A stretch of 29,821 nucleotides of DNA from JBOFCS01 sp051646185 (GCA_051646185.1 JBOFCS010000215.1:1-29821); one strand, 5' to 3'; positions 10,601 to 18,535 are shown, counted from the first letter of the stretch. A program made the numbers and translations. Notes: generated by a model not told the origin, from the sequence alone.

Positions 10601-11268
10601 GCCCCCGCCTGCGGTACTGGCTTGATCGACTCAGCACCGAGGGCATCTTGGCACATGCAGCTATCGTTTACGGTTATTTTCCGGCGGTCTCTGAGGCAGA
10701 CACAGTACATATTTTGCAGTCACCTGAACCCACAGCTCCAGTGAAGTTTTCGTTTACCTTCCCCCGTCAACAGCGAGATAGATTTTTGTGTATTGCGGAC
10801 TTCATCCGCTCTCGCAAGCTGGCGATTAGCCAAGGCGAAATTGATGTATTCCCCTTTCAATTGGTGACTATGGGGCAACCTATCGCAGATTTTGCCAATG
10901 AATTGTTCACCCAAAATGCTTACCGTGATTACCTCGAAGTACATGGTATTGGGGTGCAACTCACTGAAGCTTTGGCCGAATTTTGGCACCAAAGGATTCG
11001 CGAAGAATTGGTATTTCCAGATCATCGCAGAGTCTCTGATGAGGACCCACACAATATTGAAGACTTCTTTAAATTGGAATATCGTGGGGCTCGATATTCC
11101 TTTGGTTACGGCGCCTGCCCAAATCTCGAAGACCGAATAAAAATGGTGAAGCTGTTAGAACCAGAACGTATTGGAGTAGAGCTCTCTGACGAACTTCAAT
11201 TGCATCCTGAGCAGTCTACTGATGCTTTTGTTTTACATCATCAGGAAGCAAAGTACTTCAATGCTTGA
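7654..11268 (+). CDS. metH: Cobalamin-dependent methionine synthase
   Basis: A full-length, 1,204-residue enzyme that moves a methyl group from 5-methyl-THF to homocysteine via cobalamin. The N-terminal homocysteine domain has GDGAMGTMLQ (about residue 35), GLNCATGP and the zinc-ligand motif GGCCGTTPEH (about 308). The pterin-binding domain begins near IGERTNANGSKAF (about 358). The B12 domain has DVHDIGKNLVDIIL (about residue 752), where His is the cobalt ligand. The C-terminal AdoMet reactivation domain (about 920-1204) is complete. The start is supported by a TAGGCT box 7 nt upstream. A shorter start at GTG codon 19 is possible, since many relatives have a shorter N-terminal tail. The 3' end overlaps the next gene. 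The presence of MetH implies access to cobalamin. Confidence 0.97.
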   Translation: MSVSPRGTSAPIEQTAARVLDSALLEAMKQRVLIGDGAMGTMLQAAELSLDDFHGLEGCNEILNDTRPDILASIHRAYFEAGADAVETNTFGCNLSNLGDYEIAGRIRELSEKGTQIARAVADEMGPGRDGIPRFVLGSMGPGTKLPSLGHTKFHIIRDAFAQAAKGMLDGGADAILVETAQDLLQAKAAILGSRIAMNELGRQIPIIVHVTFETTGTMLLGSEIGAALTALEPLGIDLIGLNCATGPAEMSEHLRHLSRHSLLPISVMPNAGLPILGPHGAEYPLPPEELAEALAGFVTDYGLSMVGGCCGTTPEHIRQTVAAVSGLPRGRRNVQREPSISSLYTSVPFEQDNSILMIGERTNANGSKAFRDAMLNADYQKCLDIAKEQTRDGAHMLDLCIDYVGRDGIDDMSQLASRLATASTLPIMLDSTEPEVLRAGLEHLGGRCAVNSVNYEDGAGPQSRFHKTMELVAEHGAAVVALTIDEQGQARTAEWKVRVAERLIADITANWGVDEASIIVDTLTFPISTGQEEVRRDGIETIEAIRELKKRHPRVQTTLGLSNISFGLNPAARQVLNSVFLHECVEAGLDTAIVHASKIVPMARIDETQKKVALDLIYDRRTEGYDPLQKLMELFEGVSAASARESRAEELGRLPLFERLERRIVDGERNDLEADLTEAMQTKSPLEIINDTLLSGMKTVGELFGSGQMQLPFVLASAEVMKLAVAYLEPFMEATDDDGKGRIVLATVKGDVHDIGKNLVDIILSNNGYEVVNIGIKQPISAILEAAEESKADVIGMSGLLVKSTVVMKENLEEMNTRGVAEKFPVLLGGAALTRSYVENDLSDIYHGQVLYARDAFEGLNLMDSIMTIKRGGGPAHDSPEILAEKAKQAERKARHERSRRIAEERKATSIPIVVPERSHVAADLDVPKPPFWGSRVVKGIALADYSGLLDERALFLGQWGLRGQRGQEGPSYEELVATEGRPRLRYWLDRLSTEGILAHAAIVYGYFPAVSEADTVHILQSPEPTAPVKFSFTFPRQQRDRFLCIADFIRSRKLAISQGEIDVFPFQLVTMGQPIADFANELFTQNAYRDYLEVHGIGVQLTEALAEFWHQRIREELVFPDHRRVSDEDPHNIEDFFKLEYRGARYSFGYGACPNLEDRIKMVKLLEPERIGVELSDELQLHPEQSTDAFVLHHQEAKYFNA

Positions 11269-11974
11269 AATTGATAAACCAGATCCTGGAAACTCATCGC
11301 GTGGATTTAAAGCTGTTCTGTGGGATATGGATGGAACGCTTCTTGATTCAGAAAAAATTTGGGATATCGCACTTGCTGAGCTGGCCATTAAACTTGGGGG
11401 AGTCTTACGACCCTCAGTGCGAGCCGCAACAATTGGTAACTCGATGGTCAGTAGCCTGAAAATTCTGTATGCCGATTTGGCGCTGAGCTTTGATGAGAAA
11501 GAGCGAGAAAGTTCGTCTTTGTGGTTAAGGACTCGTACGGCTGAGTTATTTGACAAGGGGATTCCTTGGCGCCCCGGGGCGCAAGACCTTCTTGAGGCGG
11601 TATTTGCTTCTGGGACTCCTATGGCTTTGGTCACCAATACCGAGCGAGAATTAACCCGACATGCTTTAAAAACTTTAGGCACAGAGCGTTTTACGGCCAC
11701 GGTTTGTGGAGATGAGGTGCCCTTCGGTAAGCCAGCCCCGGATATCTACCGCCGGGCTGCAACGTTATTGGGTGTTGATCCCGCCCAATGTCTTGCTGTT
11801 GAAGATTCGCCAACCGGTGTTCGCGCAGCCGAAGCAGCTGGATGCGTGGTGCTAGTAGTGCCCTGCGAGGTTCCGGTGGAATCAACTCCCTCCCGAATCC
11901 AACGGAACTCGCTGGTGGGTGTGTCAGTCGATGAGCTTTCCAATATTTGGTCCAAGGTAGCTAACGCTGGCTAG
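11261..11974 (+). CDS. HAD-superfamily hydrolase (subfamily IA phosphatase-like)
   Basis: 237 residues with all four HAD motifs. Motif I is DMDGTLLDSE (Asp nucleophile, near residue 22), motif II is the Thr in LVTNTE, motif III is the Lys in FGKPAPDIY, and motif IV is VEDSPTGVRAAEAAG. The cap inserted after motif I is helical, as in beta-phosphoglucomutase-like members. The substrate cannot be told from sequence. The ATG at 11261 overlaps the metH stop and has a purine-rich AGGAAG about 12 nt upstream; an in-frame ATG at 11222 lies inside metH and is less likely. A HAD gene at this place between metH and hisE is also known in Corynebacterium. A histidinol-phosphate phosphatase role is conceivable from its neighbours but unproven. 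Confidence 0.85.
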   Translation: MLEIDKPDPGNSSRGFKAVLWDMDGTLLDSEKIWDIALAELAIKLGGVLRPSVRAATIGNSMVSSLKILYADLALSFDEKERESSSLWLRTRTAELFDKGIPWRPGAQDLLEAVFASGTPMALVTNTERELTRHALKTLGTERFTATVCGDEVPFGKPAPDIYRRAATLLGVDPAQCLAVEDSPTGVRAAEAAGCVVLVVPCEVPVESTPSRIQRNSLVGVSVDELSNIWSKVANAG

Positions 11975-12002
11975 ATGATGAGCGGGCCCTGGTTGGGATT
12001 TT

Positions 12003-12027
12003 TAGGCTAACGTGGGACAATTGGGGC
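12003..12027 (+). promoter_or_regulatory. Predicted hisE promoter
   Basis: TAGGCT (12003-12008) is an actinobacterial -10-like box 19 nt before the hisE GTG, giving a leader of about 12 nt without a clear ribosome site. A second possible box, GACAAT (12016-12021), lies 6 nt before the GTG and would give a leaderless transcript. The sequence alone does not decide between them. Confidence 0.35.
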
Positions 12028-12291
12028 GTGAAGACCTTTGACTCACTTTTTGCTGAGCTGCTTGAACGTGCCCAGACCCGGCCACCGGGAAGTGGCACGG
12101 TAAAAGCCCTTGACGCAGGTGTGCACACCTTAGGGAAGAAAATGATCGAAGAAGCCGGTGAAGTCTGGATCGCCGCTGAATATGAGGATGATGCCGCTCT
12201 TGCGGGGGAGATTTCTCAGCTTATCTACTGGACACAGGTACTTATGGTGGCTCGTGGACTCAAACCAGCTGATATCTATCAGCATCTGTGA
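12028..12291 (+). CDS. hisE: Phosphoribosyl-ATP pyrophosphatase (histidine biosynthesis, step 2)
   Basis: An 87-residue all-helical MazG-like enzyme that hydrolyses PR-ATP to PR-AMP and pyrophosphate. Recognisable motifs are FAELLERA, RPPGSGTV, the metal-binding KKMIEEAGEVWIAA (Glu-rich helix, residues about 37-50) and EISQLIYWTQVLMVARGL. The length is normal for the stand-alone HisE of actinobacteria, where HisI is encoded elsewhere. The start is a GTG. It lies just upstream of hisG, which catalyses the preceding step, so the pair gives the first two steps of histidine synthesis. The gap to hisG is about 70 bases and contains inverted repeats. Confidence 0.95.
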   Translation: MKTFDSLFAELLERAQTRPPGSGTVKALDAGVHTLGKKMIEEAGEVWIAAEYEDDAALAGEISQLIYWTQVLMVARGLKPADIYQHL

Positions 12292-12322
12292 CAACTTGTC
12301 CTTACCGTATACGGCCAGGACA
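12290..12322. repeat. Overlapping inverted repeats between hisE and hisG
   Basis: GACAA-C-TTGTC (12290-12300) starts on the hisE stop codon. Overlapping it, TGTCCT (12297-12302) pairs with AGGACA (12317-12322) around the perfect 10-bp palindrome CCGTATACGG (12305-12314). The two structures share bases and could not form together in RNA. No T-run follows, so this is not a standard terminator. It may be an operator or an RNA switch for hisG; that is inference. Confidence 0.45.
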
Positions 12323-12361
12323 CCGTGCTAAATGACTACCCTCACCACTTAGGACCACATG

Positions 12362-13210
12362 ATGTTGCGCGTAGCTGTTCCAAATAAAGGTTCATTATCA
12401 GAGTCTGCTGCCGAGATACTTAGTGAAGCTGGGTATCGGCGCAGGACTGATAGTAAAGACCTCACAGTTCTTGATCCGACCAATAACGTTGAGTTCTTTT
12501 TTCTCAGGCCAAAAGATATTGCAATTTATGTTGGTTCCGGGGAATTGGACTTGGGCATTACTGGGCGTGATCTGGCGTTAGATTCTGGCGCTCCGGTGCG
12601 TGAACGTCTTGCCTTAGGCTTTGGTCGATCAAATTTTTGTTATGCAGCACCGGAAGGCAAGTCATGGTCGGTCGAAGATCTTAGTGGGAAAAGAATTGCC
12701 ACTTCGTATCCAAACTTGGTTCGTAAAGACCTCGACAGCAAGGGAATTAAAGCTTCGATTATCCGACTTGACGGTGCTGTGGAAATCTCAATTCAACTTG
12801 GCGTAGCCGATGCTATTGCCGATGTTGTTGGTTCTGGTCGAACATTGCGCCAACATAATTTGGTGGCATTTGGTGAAATTCTTTGTGCCTCAGAAGGTGT
12901 TCTTATTGAGCGGGATGGCCCAGTCTCGGCGGATAAGGCTCGAGATCAGCTAAGTGCCCGCATCCAGGGTGTTGTTTTTGGGCAGCAGTATCTCATGTTG
13001 GATTATGACTGCCCTCGTGCGCTCCTTGACGCAGCCACGGCTATTACCCCAGGTTTAGAATCACCGACAATCGCCCCGCTTGCCGATGCTTCATGGGTGG
13101 CAGTCAGAGCCCTGGTTCCTCGTAAGGATGCAAATAACTTAATGGATCAATTAACTGATCTGGGCGCCAAAGCGATTTTGGCTTCAGATATTCGCTCTTG
13201 CCGATTCTAG
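12362..13210 (+). CDS. hisG: ATP phosphoribosyltransferase, long form (histidine biosynthesis, step 1)
   Basis: 282 residues from the second of two adjacent ATGs (12359 and 12362). The second gives the usual MLRVAVPNKG start and a better distance from AGGA at 12351-12354. The enzyme joins ATP and PRPP and is the feedback-controlled entry to histidine synthesis. Visible motifs are the catalytic-domain FFFLRPKDIAIYVGSG and GITGRD, the PRPP-binding loop region DAIADVVGSGRTL (about residue 150), and a C-terminal regulatory ACT-like domain (residues about 210-282, ending AKAILASDIRSCRF). This domain identifies the long, hexameric form that binds histidine. Its TAG stop overlaps the stop of the convergent nuclease gene. 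Confidence 0.97.
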   Translation: MLRVAVPNKGSLSESAAEILSEAGYRRRTDSKDLTVLDPTNNVEFFFLRPKDIAIYVGSGELDLGITGRDLALDSGAPVRERLALGFGRSNFCYAAPEGKSWSVEDLSGKRIATSYPNLVRKDLDSKGIKASIIRLDGAVEISIQLGVADAIADVVGSGRTLRQHNLVAFGEILCASEGVLIERDGPVSADKARDQLSARIQGVVFGQQYLMLDYDCPRALLDAATAITPGLESPTIAPLADASWVAVRALVPRKDANNLMDQLTDLGAKAILASDIRSCRF

Positions 13211-14091
13211 CTAGGCCAACCTGGATAAGGTGGGGGAGTGCCATCAAAAGCAGGACAAATCGCTTTATGGTCGCACCAGTTGCACAGCTTAGAAGGTTTA
13301 GCTGGAAAATCTCCGCTGACGCCAGCGGTAAGAATTGCCTGCCAAATCGCCGATAGCGTTTTTTCGAACCTGACTAACTCATCTAATTCTGGTTTGTAAC
13401 TGAGTATTTCACCATCAGATAGATAGAGCAGCCGTAGCTGCGTTGGGACGATGCCCCGCAGTCTCAGTAATGCTACAGCATAAAATTTCATCTGGAACAA
13501 GGCTTTTGACTCACTCATCTCCCAAGGAGAGCGTCCTGTCTTATAGTCAACAACTCTAAGCTGGCCGGAAGGGGCAATATCAATTCGATCAATAAATCCA
13601 CGGAGTAAAACCCCGTTTTCTAACTCAATCTCGACCTTTGTTTCACAGGATTCTGGTTCAAATCGCGTGGGGTCCTCAAGGGTGTAATAGCGTGATAATA
13701 AAGCCTGGGTTTGCCCGAAGAATGTTTCTACTCCAACACTGTCAATTAGTTCAGCAAAATCGGGCGAGTCGGTAACCATGCGCTCCCACTCAGGTTTGAT
13801 CAAGGCTGCGGCTTTCTCGGCTACTCGCTGCGGTGCGGGGAGGCTAAATAACGTTTCCAAGACTGCATGGACCAAAGTACCTTTTACTTGTGCAACCGAT
13901 GGGGTTGGAGAAATGCGGTCAACTGCACGAAACCGATACAGCAGCGGACACTGCTTAAAATCTGCAGCTCGGGAAGGGGAAAGCGCTATGCGTCGCTGGG
14001 GTAGCCCGGCTTCGATAGTCGTACTTCCATCGTGAGTACCGTCTACTGAAGTGGACACAGGCATGGGGTGCACATTAGCTGTTTTTTCCAC
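13207..14091 (-). CDS. RecB-like PD-(D/E)XK nuclease with Fe-S cysteine cluster (Rv2119 type)
   Basis: About 294 residues from the preferred GTG. The N-terminal motif SPSRAADFKQCPLLYRFR carries the first cluster Cys, followed by GTLVHAVLETLF (motif with the conserved His). RGFIDRID holds the catalytic Asp, and VVDYKTG holds the D...K of PD-(D/E)XK. The C-terminal CNWCDHKAIC supplies three more Cys, as in AddB/Cas4-type 4Fe-4S nucleases. It is a stand-alone nuclease without a helicase domain, conserved at this locus in actinobacteria, where its job is not well defined; DNA repair is likely. The frame is open up to 14154, but that would leave only 30 bases to divergent trmI. A TACCCT box 7 nt before GTG 14091 favours this start; ATG 14064 is another option. 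Confidence 0.8.
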   Translation of the reverse strand: MEKTANVHPMPVSTSVDGTHDGSTTIEAGLPQRRIALSPSRAADFKQCPLLYRFRAVDRISPTPSVAQVKGTLVHAVLETLFSLPAPQRVAEKAAALIKPEWERMVTDSPDFAELIDSVGVETFFGQTQALLSRYYTLEDPTRFEPESCETKVEIELENGVLLRGFIDRIDIAPSGQLRVVDYKTGRSPWEMSESKALFQMKFYAVALLRLRGIVPTQLRLLYLSDGEILSYKPELDELVRFEKTLSAIWQAILTAGVSGDFPAKPSKLCNWCDHKAICPAFDGTPPPYPGWPS

Positions 14092-14104
14092 ACCTGGCAG
14101 GGTA
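14092..14104 (-). promoter_or_regulatory. Predicted leaderless promoter of the RecB-like nuclease gene
   Basis: On the minus strand TACCCT (14099-14104) fits TANNNT and lies 7 nt before the in-frame GTG at 14091. This is the same arrangement seen before metH and pafA. Confidence 0.35.
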
Positions 14105-14155
14105 TGCCTTAGGTACGACAACCAAGCACAGCAACCTCCTATTGGGTTGCTCACA

Positions 14156-14183
14156 TAATTTACTCACCAAGGAGTTCTCAGTT
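14156..14183 (+). promoter_or_regulatory. Predicted trmI promoter and ribosome binding site
   Basis: TAATTT (14156-14161) fits the -10 consensus. AAGGAG (14169-14174) is a good ribosome site 9 nt before ATG 14184. Together they favour this ATG over the upstream TTG at 14142, which would overlap the box. Confidence 0.45.
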
Positions 14184-15038
14184 ATGGCACGCAGTGGCCC
14201 GTTCTGTATCGGTGATCGAGTCCAGCTCACTGATAGCAAGGGCAGAAAATACACCGTCGTGCTGGAAGCGGATAAAGAGTTCCACACCCATCGCGGTGGC
14301 ATCCTGCACAACTCGTTGATTGGTACCGATGAAGGCAGCGTGATCAAGTCGGCTAATGGCACTCCATATCTTGCATTACGGCCATTACTGGTTGATTACG
14401 TACTGTCTATGCCGCGTGGTGCCCAAGTTATTTATCCTAAAGATGCAGCTCAGATCGTGCATGAAGGCGATATTTTCCCTGGGGCACGGGTATTAGAAGC
14501 CGGTGCTGGATCGGGTGCTCTAACATGCTCGCTCCTGCGTGCGGTAGGACCAACTGGGCATGTCATTTCCTACGAAGTCCGTGAGGATCATGCCGAACAT
14601 GCACTACGTAATGTTGAAACGTTTTTTGGTGAACGTCCAGCAAACTGGGAACTTACTATCGCTGACCTTGCCGACTTTGATCCTCAGCACACAGGTGGGC
14701 AGGTAGATAGAATTATTTTAGACATGCTCGCTCCTTGGGACACGCTGCCTACTGTGGCAAAAGCATTGGTGCCTGGTGGTGTGTTGATTGTGTATGTTGC
14801 TACTGTTACCCAGCTCTCTAAAGTGGTCGAGACACTTCGGGAACAAGAATGTTGGACTGAGCCACGTTCGTGGGAATCCATTGTCCGTGGATGGCATGTG
14901 GTTGGTCTGGCTGTTCGGCCTGAACATCGAATGCAGGGTCATACTGCTTTTTTGGTCAGCGCACGAAAATTGGCCGAGGGTACTCTAACTCCTAAACCTC
15001 AGCGGCGTTCTTCTAAAGGTCTCAGCCCTACGACTTGA
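14184..15038 (+). CDS. trmI: tRNA (adenine-58-N1)-methyltransferase
   Basis: 284 residues. The N-terminal small beta domain (residues 1-70) contains GPFCIGDRVQLTD and THRGGILHNSLIG. The Rossmann methyltransferase domain has SAM motif I VLEAGAGSGAL (103-113), an acidic end of strand 2 (SYEVREDH) and the active-site region ILDMLAPWD (178-186, with Asp180). It methylates A58 in the T-loop of tRNAs, acting as a tetramer in known relatives such as Rv2118c. The gene lies just upstream of mpa, as in mycobacteria. The start is set by AAGGAG 9 nt upstream. The C-terminal tail is basic and poorly conserved. Confidence 0.95.
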   Translation: MARSGPFCIGDRVQLTDSKGRKYTVVLEADKEFHTHRGGILHNSLIGTDEGSVIKSANGTPYLALRPLLVDYVLSMPRGAQVIYPKDAAQIVHEGDIFPGARVLEAGAGSGALTCSLLRAVGPTGHVISYEVREDHAEHALRNVETFFGERPANWELTIADLADFDPQHTGGQVDRIILDMLAPWDTLPTVAKALVPGGVLIVYVATVTQLSKVVETLREQECWTEPRSWESIVRGWHVVGLAVRPEHRMQGHTAFLVSARKLAEGTLTPKPQRRSSKGLSPTT

Positions 15039-15130
15039 GAGTCAAGTGGAGCGTGGGGTTGTGAGGTTCGTGAACTAGTACCAGCCGAACCGCAGTAGAG
15101 TCGTTAGTAGTGCCAGTGTTCAACATTTTT

Positions 15131-15181
15131 TAGACTATTCGGTAGCGTAGTAGGAACAGCGGATTCATGTGAGGAGTCCAG
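15131..15181 (+). promoter_or_regulatory. Predicted mpa promoter and ribosome binding site
   Basis: TAGACT (15131-15136) is a -10-like box. GAGGAG (15171-15176) is a strong ribosome site 5 nt before the mpa ATG. The leader would be about 38 nt. The rest of the 143-base gap after trmI shows no small gene; a short stem at 15033-15047 around the trmI stop has no T-run. Confidence 0.4.
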
Positions 15182-16957
15182 ATGAGTGATCCAGCGAACT
15201 CAGACCAGCCGCATGCGGCTTCGAGTGATACTGAACTTACTGCGGAAATTTCTGCAGTTCAGTCTGAGGCAGCTGCCCTGCGCGAGCAGTTAGGACGGCC
15301 GTTAACTGCTCAAGAATTACAATCTCGTGTTGCAGCTCTCACTGCCCGAAACGCAAAACTGATTGATACGCTCAAAGAAGCTAGACAACAACTTCTGGTC
15401 CTTCGCGAAGAAGTAGATAGACTAGGGCAGCCACCAAGTGGTTACGGGACACTGCTTACGCTTCATTCAGATGGCACTGTTGATGTCTTTACCTCTGGTC
15501 GAAAAATGCGGTTAAACTGCTCACCTAATGTCAAGGTGGAAACCCTACGCAGAGGTGAGACTGTCCGGCTTAATGAAGCATTAACCATAGTTGAAGCCGG
15601 TCAGTTTGAGTTGGTCGGAGAGATAACTACGCTCCGCGAAATTCTTGACGACGGGCAGCGAGCTCTGGTCATAGGACATGCCGATGAAGAACGCATCGTC
15701 TGGCTCGCTGATCCGCTCATTCAAGCTTCCGAACAGTCGGCCGATAACGGTATTCCACACCGTAAGCTACGCCCTGGGGATTCCTTACTTGTCGACACCA
15801 AAGCTGGATATGCGTTTGAGCGGATTCCTAAAGCTGAGGTTGAAGACCTTGTGTTAGAAGAAGTTCCTGATGTCGATTATGAAGATATCGGCGGCCTGGG
15901 TAGGCAGATTGAGCAAATTCGTGATGCGGTTGAGCTTCCGTTCCTGCATAAGGAGCTGTTCCGGGAGTACTCATTGCGCCCGCCCAAGGGAGTGCTGCTG
16001 TATGGCCCTCCCGGTTGCGGGAAAACTCTTATTGCCAAGGCAGTCGCCAATTCTCTCGCAAAAAAAATAGCTGAGGCTCGGGGCGACAATGCGAAGGAAG
16101 CTAAATCTTATTTTCTTAACATCAAGGGACCAGAACTTCTTAATAAGTTTGTTGGCGAAACCGAGCGTCACATTCGACTTATTTTTCAGCGAGCCAGAGA
16201 AAAGGCTTCTGAAGGGACGCCTGTCATTGTATTTTTCGATGAAATGGATTCGATTTTTCGAACCCGCGGGTCCGGAGTTTCCTCAGATGTCGAAACAACG
16301 GTAGTGCCGCAGTTATTAAGTGAGATCGATGGTGTCGAGGGCTTAGAGAACGTTATTGTCATTGGGGCATCAAATCGCGAAGATATGATCGATCCAGCAA
16401 TTTTACGTCCAGGTCGTCTTGATGTGAAAATCAAAATTGAGCGTCCTGACGCTGAATCAGCTCAAGATATTTTTTCCAAGTATCTGACTGCGGCATTGCC
16501 TATACATGAGGATGATATCGCCGAGTTCAACGGCGATCGGGCTGCTTGTGTGAAAGGCATGATTGAGCGCATTGTGGACCGAATGTATTCAGAAAGTGAG
16601 GACAATCGCTTCCTTGAGGTTACCTATGCCAACGGGGATAAAGAGATTTTGTACTTCAAGGACTTCAATTCTGGTGCAATGATCCAAAATATCGTTGATA
16701 GAGGTAAAAAATACGCGATTAAATCCGTCCTAGAAACCGGGCAAAAAGGTTTACGCATCCAACATCTTTTTGATTCGATTGTTGATGAATTTGCAGAGAA
16801 CGAGGATCTACCTAACACGACAAACCCAGATGACTGGGCACGAATTTCAGGCAAAAAGGGAGAACGAATTATTTACATTCGAACTCTGGTCACCGGGAAG
16901 AATGCTAGCGCTAACCGTGCTATTGATACTGAGTCGAACACTGGCCAGTATTTATAA
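15182..16957 (+). CDS. mpa: Mpa/ARC, AAA+ unfoldase of the Pup-proteasome
   Basis: 591 residues with the family's full architecture. An N-terminal coiled coil (about 20-82) captures Pup, and two OB folds follow (about 85-220). The AAA+ module has Walker A GPPGCGKT (275-282), Walker B FFDEMD (351-356) and the second region of homology with NRED and RPGR (398-412). The C-terminus ends in GQYL (588-591), whose penultimate Tyr inserts into pockets of the 20S alpha ring to open the gate. The hexamer unfolds pupylated proteins and threads them into PrcA/PrcB. This tail shows that the ATPase is built to act with a proteasome, which matches prcB and prcA downstream; Corynebacterium ARC works without one. 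Confidence 0.98.
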   Translation: MSDPANSDQPHAASSDTELTAEISAVQSEAAALREQLGRPLTAQELQSRVAALTARNAKLIDTLKEARQQLLVLREEVDRLGQPPSGYGTLLTLHSDGTVDVFTSGRKMRLNCSPNVKVETLRRGETVRLNEALTIVEAGQFELVGEITTLREILDDGQRALVIGHADEERIVWLADPLIQASEQSADNGIPHRKLRPGDSLLVDTKAGYAFERIPKAEVEDLVLEEVPDVDYEDIGGLGRQIEQIRDAVELPFLHKELFREYSLRPPKGVLLYGPPGCGKTLIAKAVANSLAKKIAEARGDNAKEAKSYFLNIKGPELLNKFVGETERHIRLIFQRAREKASEGTPVIVFFDEMDSIFRTRGSGVSSDVETTVVPQLLSEIDGVEGLENVIVIGASNREDMIDPAILRPGRLDVKIKIERPDAESAQDIFSKYLTAALPIHEDDIAEFNGDRAACVKGMIERIVDRMYSESEDNRFLEVTYANGDKEILYFKDFNSGAMIQNIVDRGKKYAIKSVLETGQKGLRIQHLFDSIVDEFAENEDLPNTTNPDDWARISGKKGERIIYIRTLVTGKNASANRAIDTESNTGQYL

Positions 16958-16995
16958 ATCAGCAGCCTCACCGCTGAAGTAATCCTGACTGCCCG

Positions 16996-17009
16996 TAGGC
17001 TCGGGTATC
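16996..17009 (+). promoter_or_regulatory. Predicted dop promoter, nearly leaderless
   Basis: TAGGCT (16996-17001) lies 8 nt before the dop ATG, giving a leader of zero to two bases. No ribosome binding site is visible, which agrees with leaderless translation. It would allow dop to be expressed apart from mpa. Confidence 0.4.
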
Positions 17010-18506
17010 ATGCAGCGGATTATTGGAACCGAGGTTGAGTACGGAATATCGTCTCCGACAGACCCATCTGCCAATCCCATCCTCACCTCAACGCAAGCTG
17101 TCTTGGCTTATGCCGCAGCCGCTGCGGTACCCAGGGCTAAACGAACCCGATGGGACTATGACGTTGAGTCTCCGCTTCGGGATGCTCGGGGATTTGATCT
17201 TGGCCGGATGAGTGGGTCAGCGCCAATCATCGATGCAGATGAGATTGGCGCGGCAAACATGATCCTCACTAACGGCGCACGCCTATACGTCGATCATGCA
17301 CATCCAGAATATTCAGCTCCGGAGGTCACCGATCCTTTGGATGCAGTTATTTGGGACAAAGCCGGTGAACGCATCATGGATGCCGCAGCTCGTTACGCCT
17401 CTAGCGTTCCCGGTGCAGCTAAGTTGCAACTCTATAAGAACAATGTTGACGGCAAGGGGGCCTCTTACGGTACCCATGAAAACTATTTGATGTCCAGGGA
17501 CACCCCTTTTGGAGCAATAGTTGAAGGGTTAATACCGTTTTTCGTTTCGCGCCAAGTCATTACCGGATCAGGCCGAGTGGGGATTGGGCAAGCTGGTGAT
17601 CAAGCAGGTTTCCAATTATCACAGCGGGCAGACTACATTGAAGTTGAAGTCGGACTAGAAACCACACTTAAACGTGGAATCATCAATACTCGCGATGAGC
17701 CGCATGCTGATGCAGATAAGTACCGTCGTCTGCATGTCATTATCGGTGATGCAAATCTTGCTGAGACTGCAACCTATCTTAAGGTCGGCACCGCATCGCT
17801 AGTTCTTGATTTAATTGAATCAGGCGCTGATTTATCTGATTTGCAATTAGCTAGACCAGTTCATGCTGTTCATGTTGTTAGTCGAGATCCTCACCTTAAA
17901 GAAAAAATTACGCTGCTCGACGGTAGGGAGCTGACTGCGCTTGAGCTTCAACGCATTTATTTGGATCGTGTAGCTAAAAATATGGAAAGAAACGATAAGG
18001 ACGAGCGTGCCGAGCATGTCCTTGATACCTGGTCTCAGGTCCTTGATTTGCTTGAAGGCGATCCGATGGATTGTGCCAATATTCTTGATTGGCCAGCAAA
18101 GTTTCGAATCCTGGAGGGCTTCAGGCAGCGGGAAGGGCTTGGCTGGTCTTCACCTCGGCTTCAACTTATCGACTTGCAATACTCAGATGTGAGATTGGAT
18201 AAGGGTCTCTACAATCGGTTGGTAGCGAGGGGATCGATGAAACGATTGGTGAGCGAACAGCAAGTGATAGAAGCGGTAAGCACCCCGCCAACAAATACCC
18301 GAGCGTATTTTAGGGGTGAATGTTTACGTAAGTTTGGTGCGGATATTGCTGCGGCAAGTTGGGATTCGATTATCTTTGACCTCGGCGGAGATTCCTTAAT
18401 TCGCATCCCCACATTAGAACCTTTACGTGGCAGCAAAGAGCATGTCGGGGAGTTGCTAGATTCGGTTACCTCGGCTGCTGAGCTTATTGATCAACTCGGT
18501 AAATAG
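17010..18506 (+). CDS. dop: Dop, deamidase and depupylase of Pup
   Basis: 498 residues of the carboxylate-amine ligase (glutamine synthetase-like) fold. Visible motifs are IIGTEVEYG (metal-binding Glu8/Glu10), YVDHAHPEYS (with the catalytic Asp95), QLYKNNVDGKGASYGTHEN (nucleotide/metal site) and INTRDEPHADADKYRRLHVI. The insertion with RWDYDVESPLRDARGFDLG (about residues 47-65) is the Dop loop, absent from PafA, and separates the two paralogues. Dop turns the C-terminal Gln of Pup into Glu before ligation and removes Pup from substrates. Because Pup here ends in GGQ, Dop is required. The next gene starts 29 bases downstream. Confidence 0.97.
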   Translation: MQRIIGTEVEYGISSPTDPSANPILTSTQAVLAYAAAAAVPRAKRTRWDYDVESPLRDARGFDLGRMSGSAPIIDADEIGAANMILTNGARLYVDHAHPEYSAPEVTDPLDAVIWDKAGERIMDAAARYASSVPGAAKLQLYKNNVDGKGASYGTHENYLMSRDTPFGAIVEGLIPFFVSRQVITGSGRVGIGQAGDQAGFQLSQRADYIEVEVGLETTLKRGIINTRDEPHADADKYRRLHVIIGDANLAETATYLKVGTASLVLDLIESGADLSDLQLARPVHAVHVVSRDPHLKEKITLLDGRELTALELQRIYLDRVAKNMERNDKDERAEHVLDTWSQVLDLLEGDPMDCANILDWPAKFRILEGFRQREGLGWSSPRLQLIDLQYSDVRLDKGLYNRLVARGSMKRLVSEQQVIEAVSTPPTNTRAYFRGECLRKFGADIAAASWDSIIFDLGGDSLIRIPTLEPLRGSKEHVGELLDSVTSAAELIDQLGK

Positions 18507-18535
18507 CTATTAATGACCTTGGAGAATAACCACTG

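Noticed and set aside
11233..11700. 155-codon frame opposite the HAD gene
   Set aside because: Lies antisense to a gene with all four HAD motifs; the composition is that of a shadow frame.
12332..12352. Six-codon frame (MTTLTT) ahead of hisG as a histidine leader peptide
   Set aside because: It has no His codons, no ribosome site and no terminator/antiterminator pair; most likely chance.
15033..15047. ACTTGA-GAG-TCAAGT stem at the trmI stop as a terminator
   Set aside because: Only six pairs and no following T-run.
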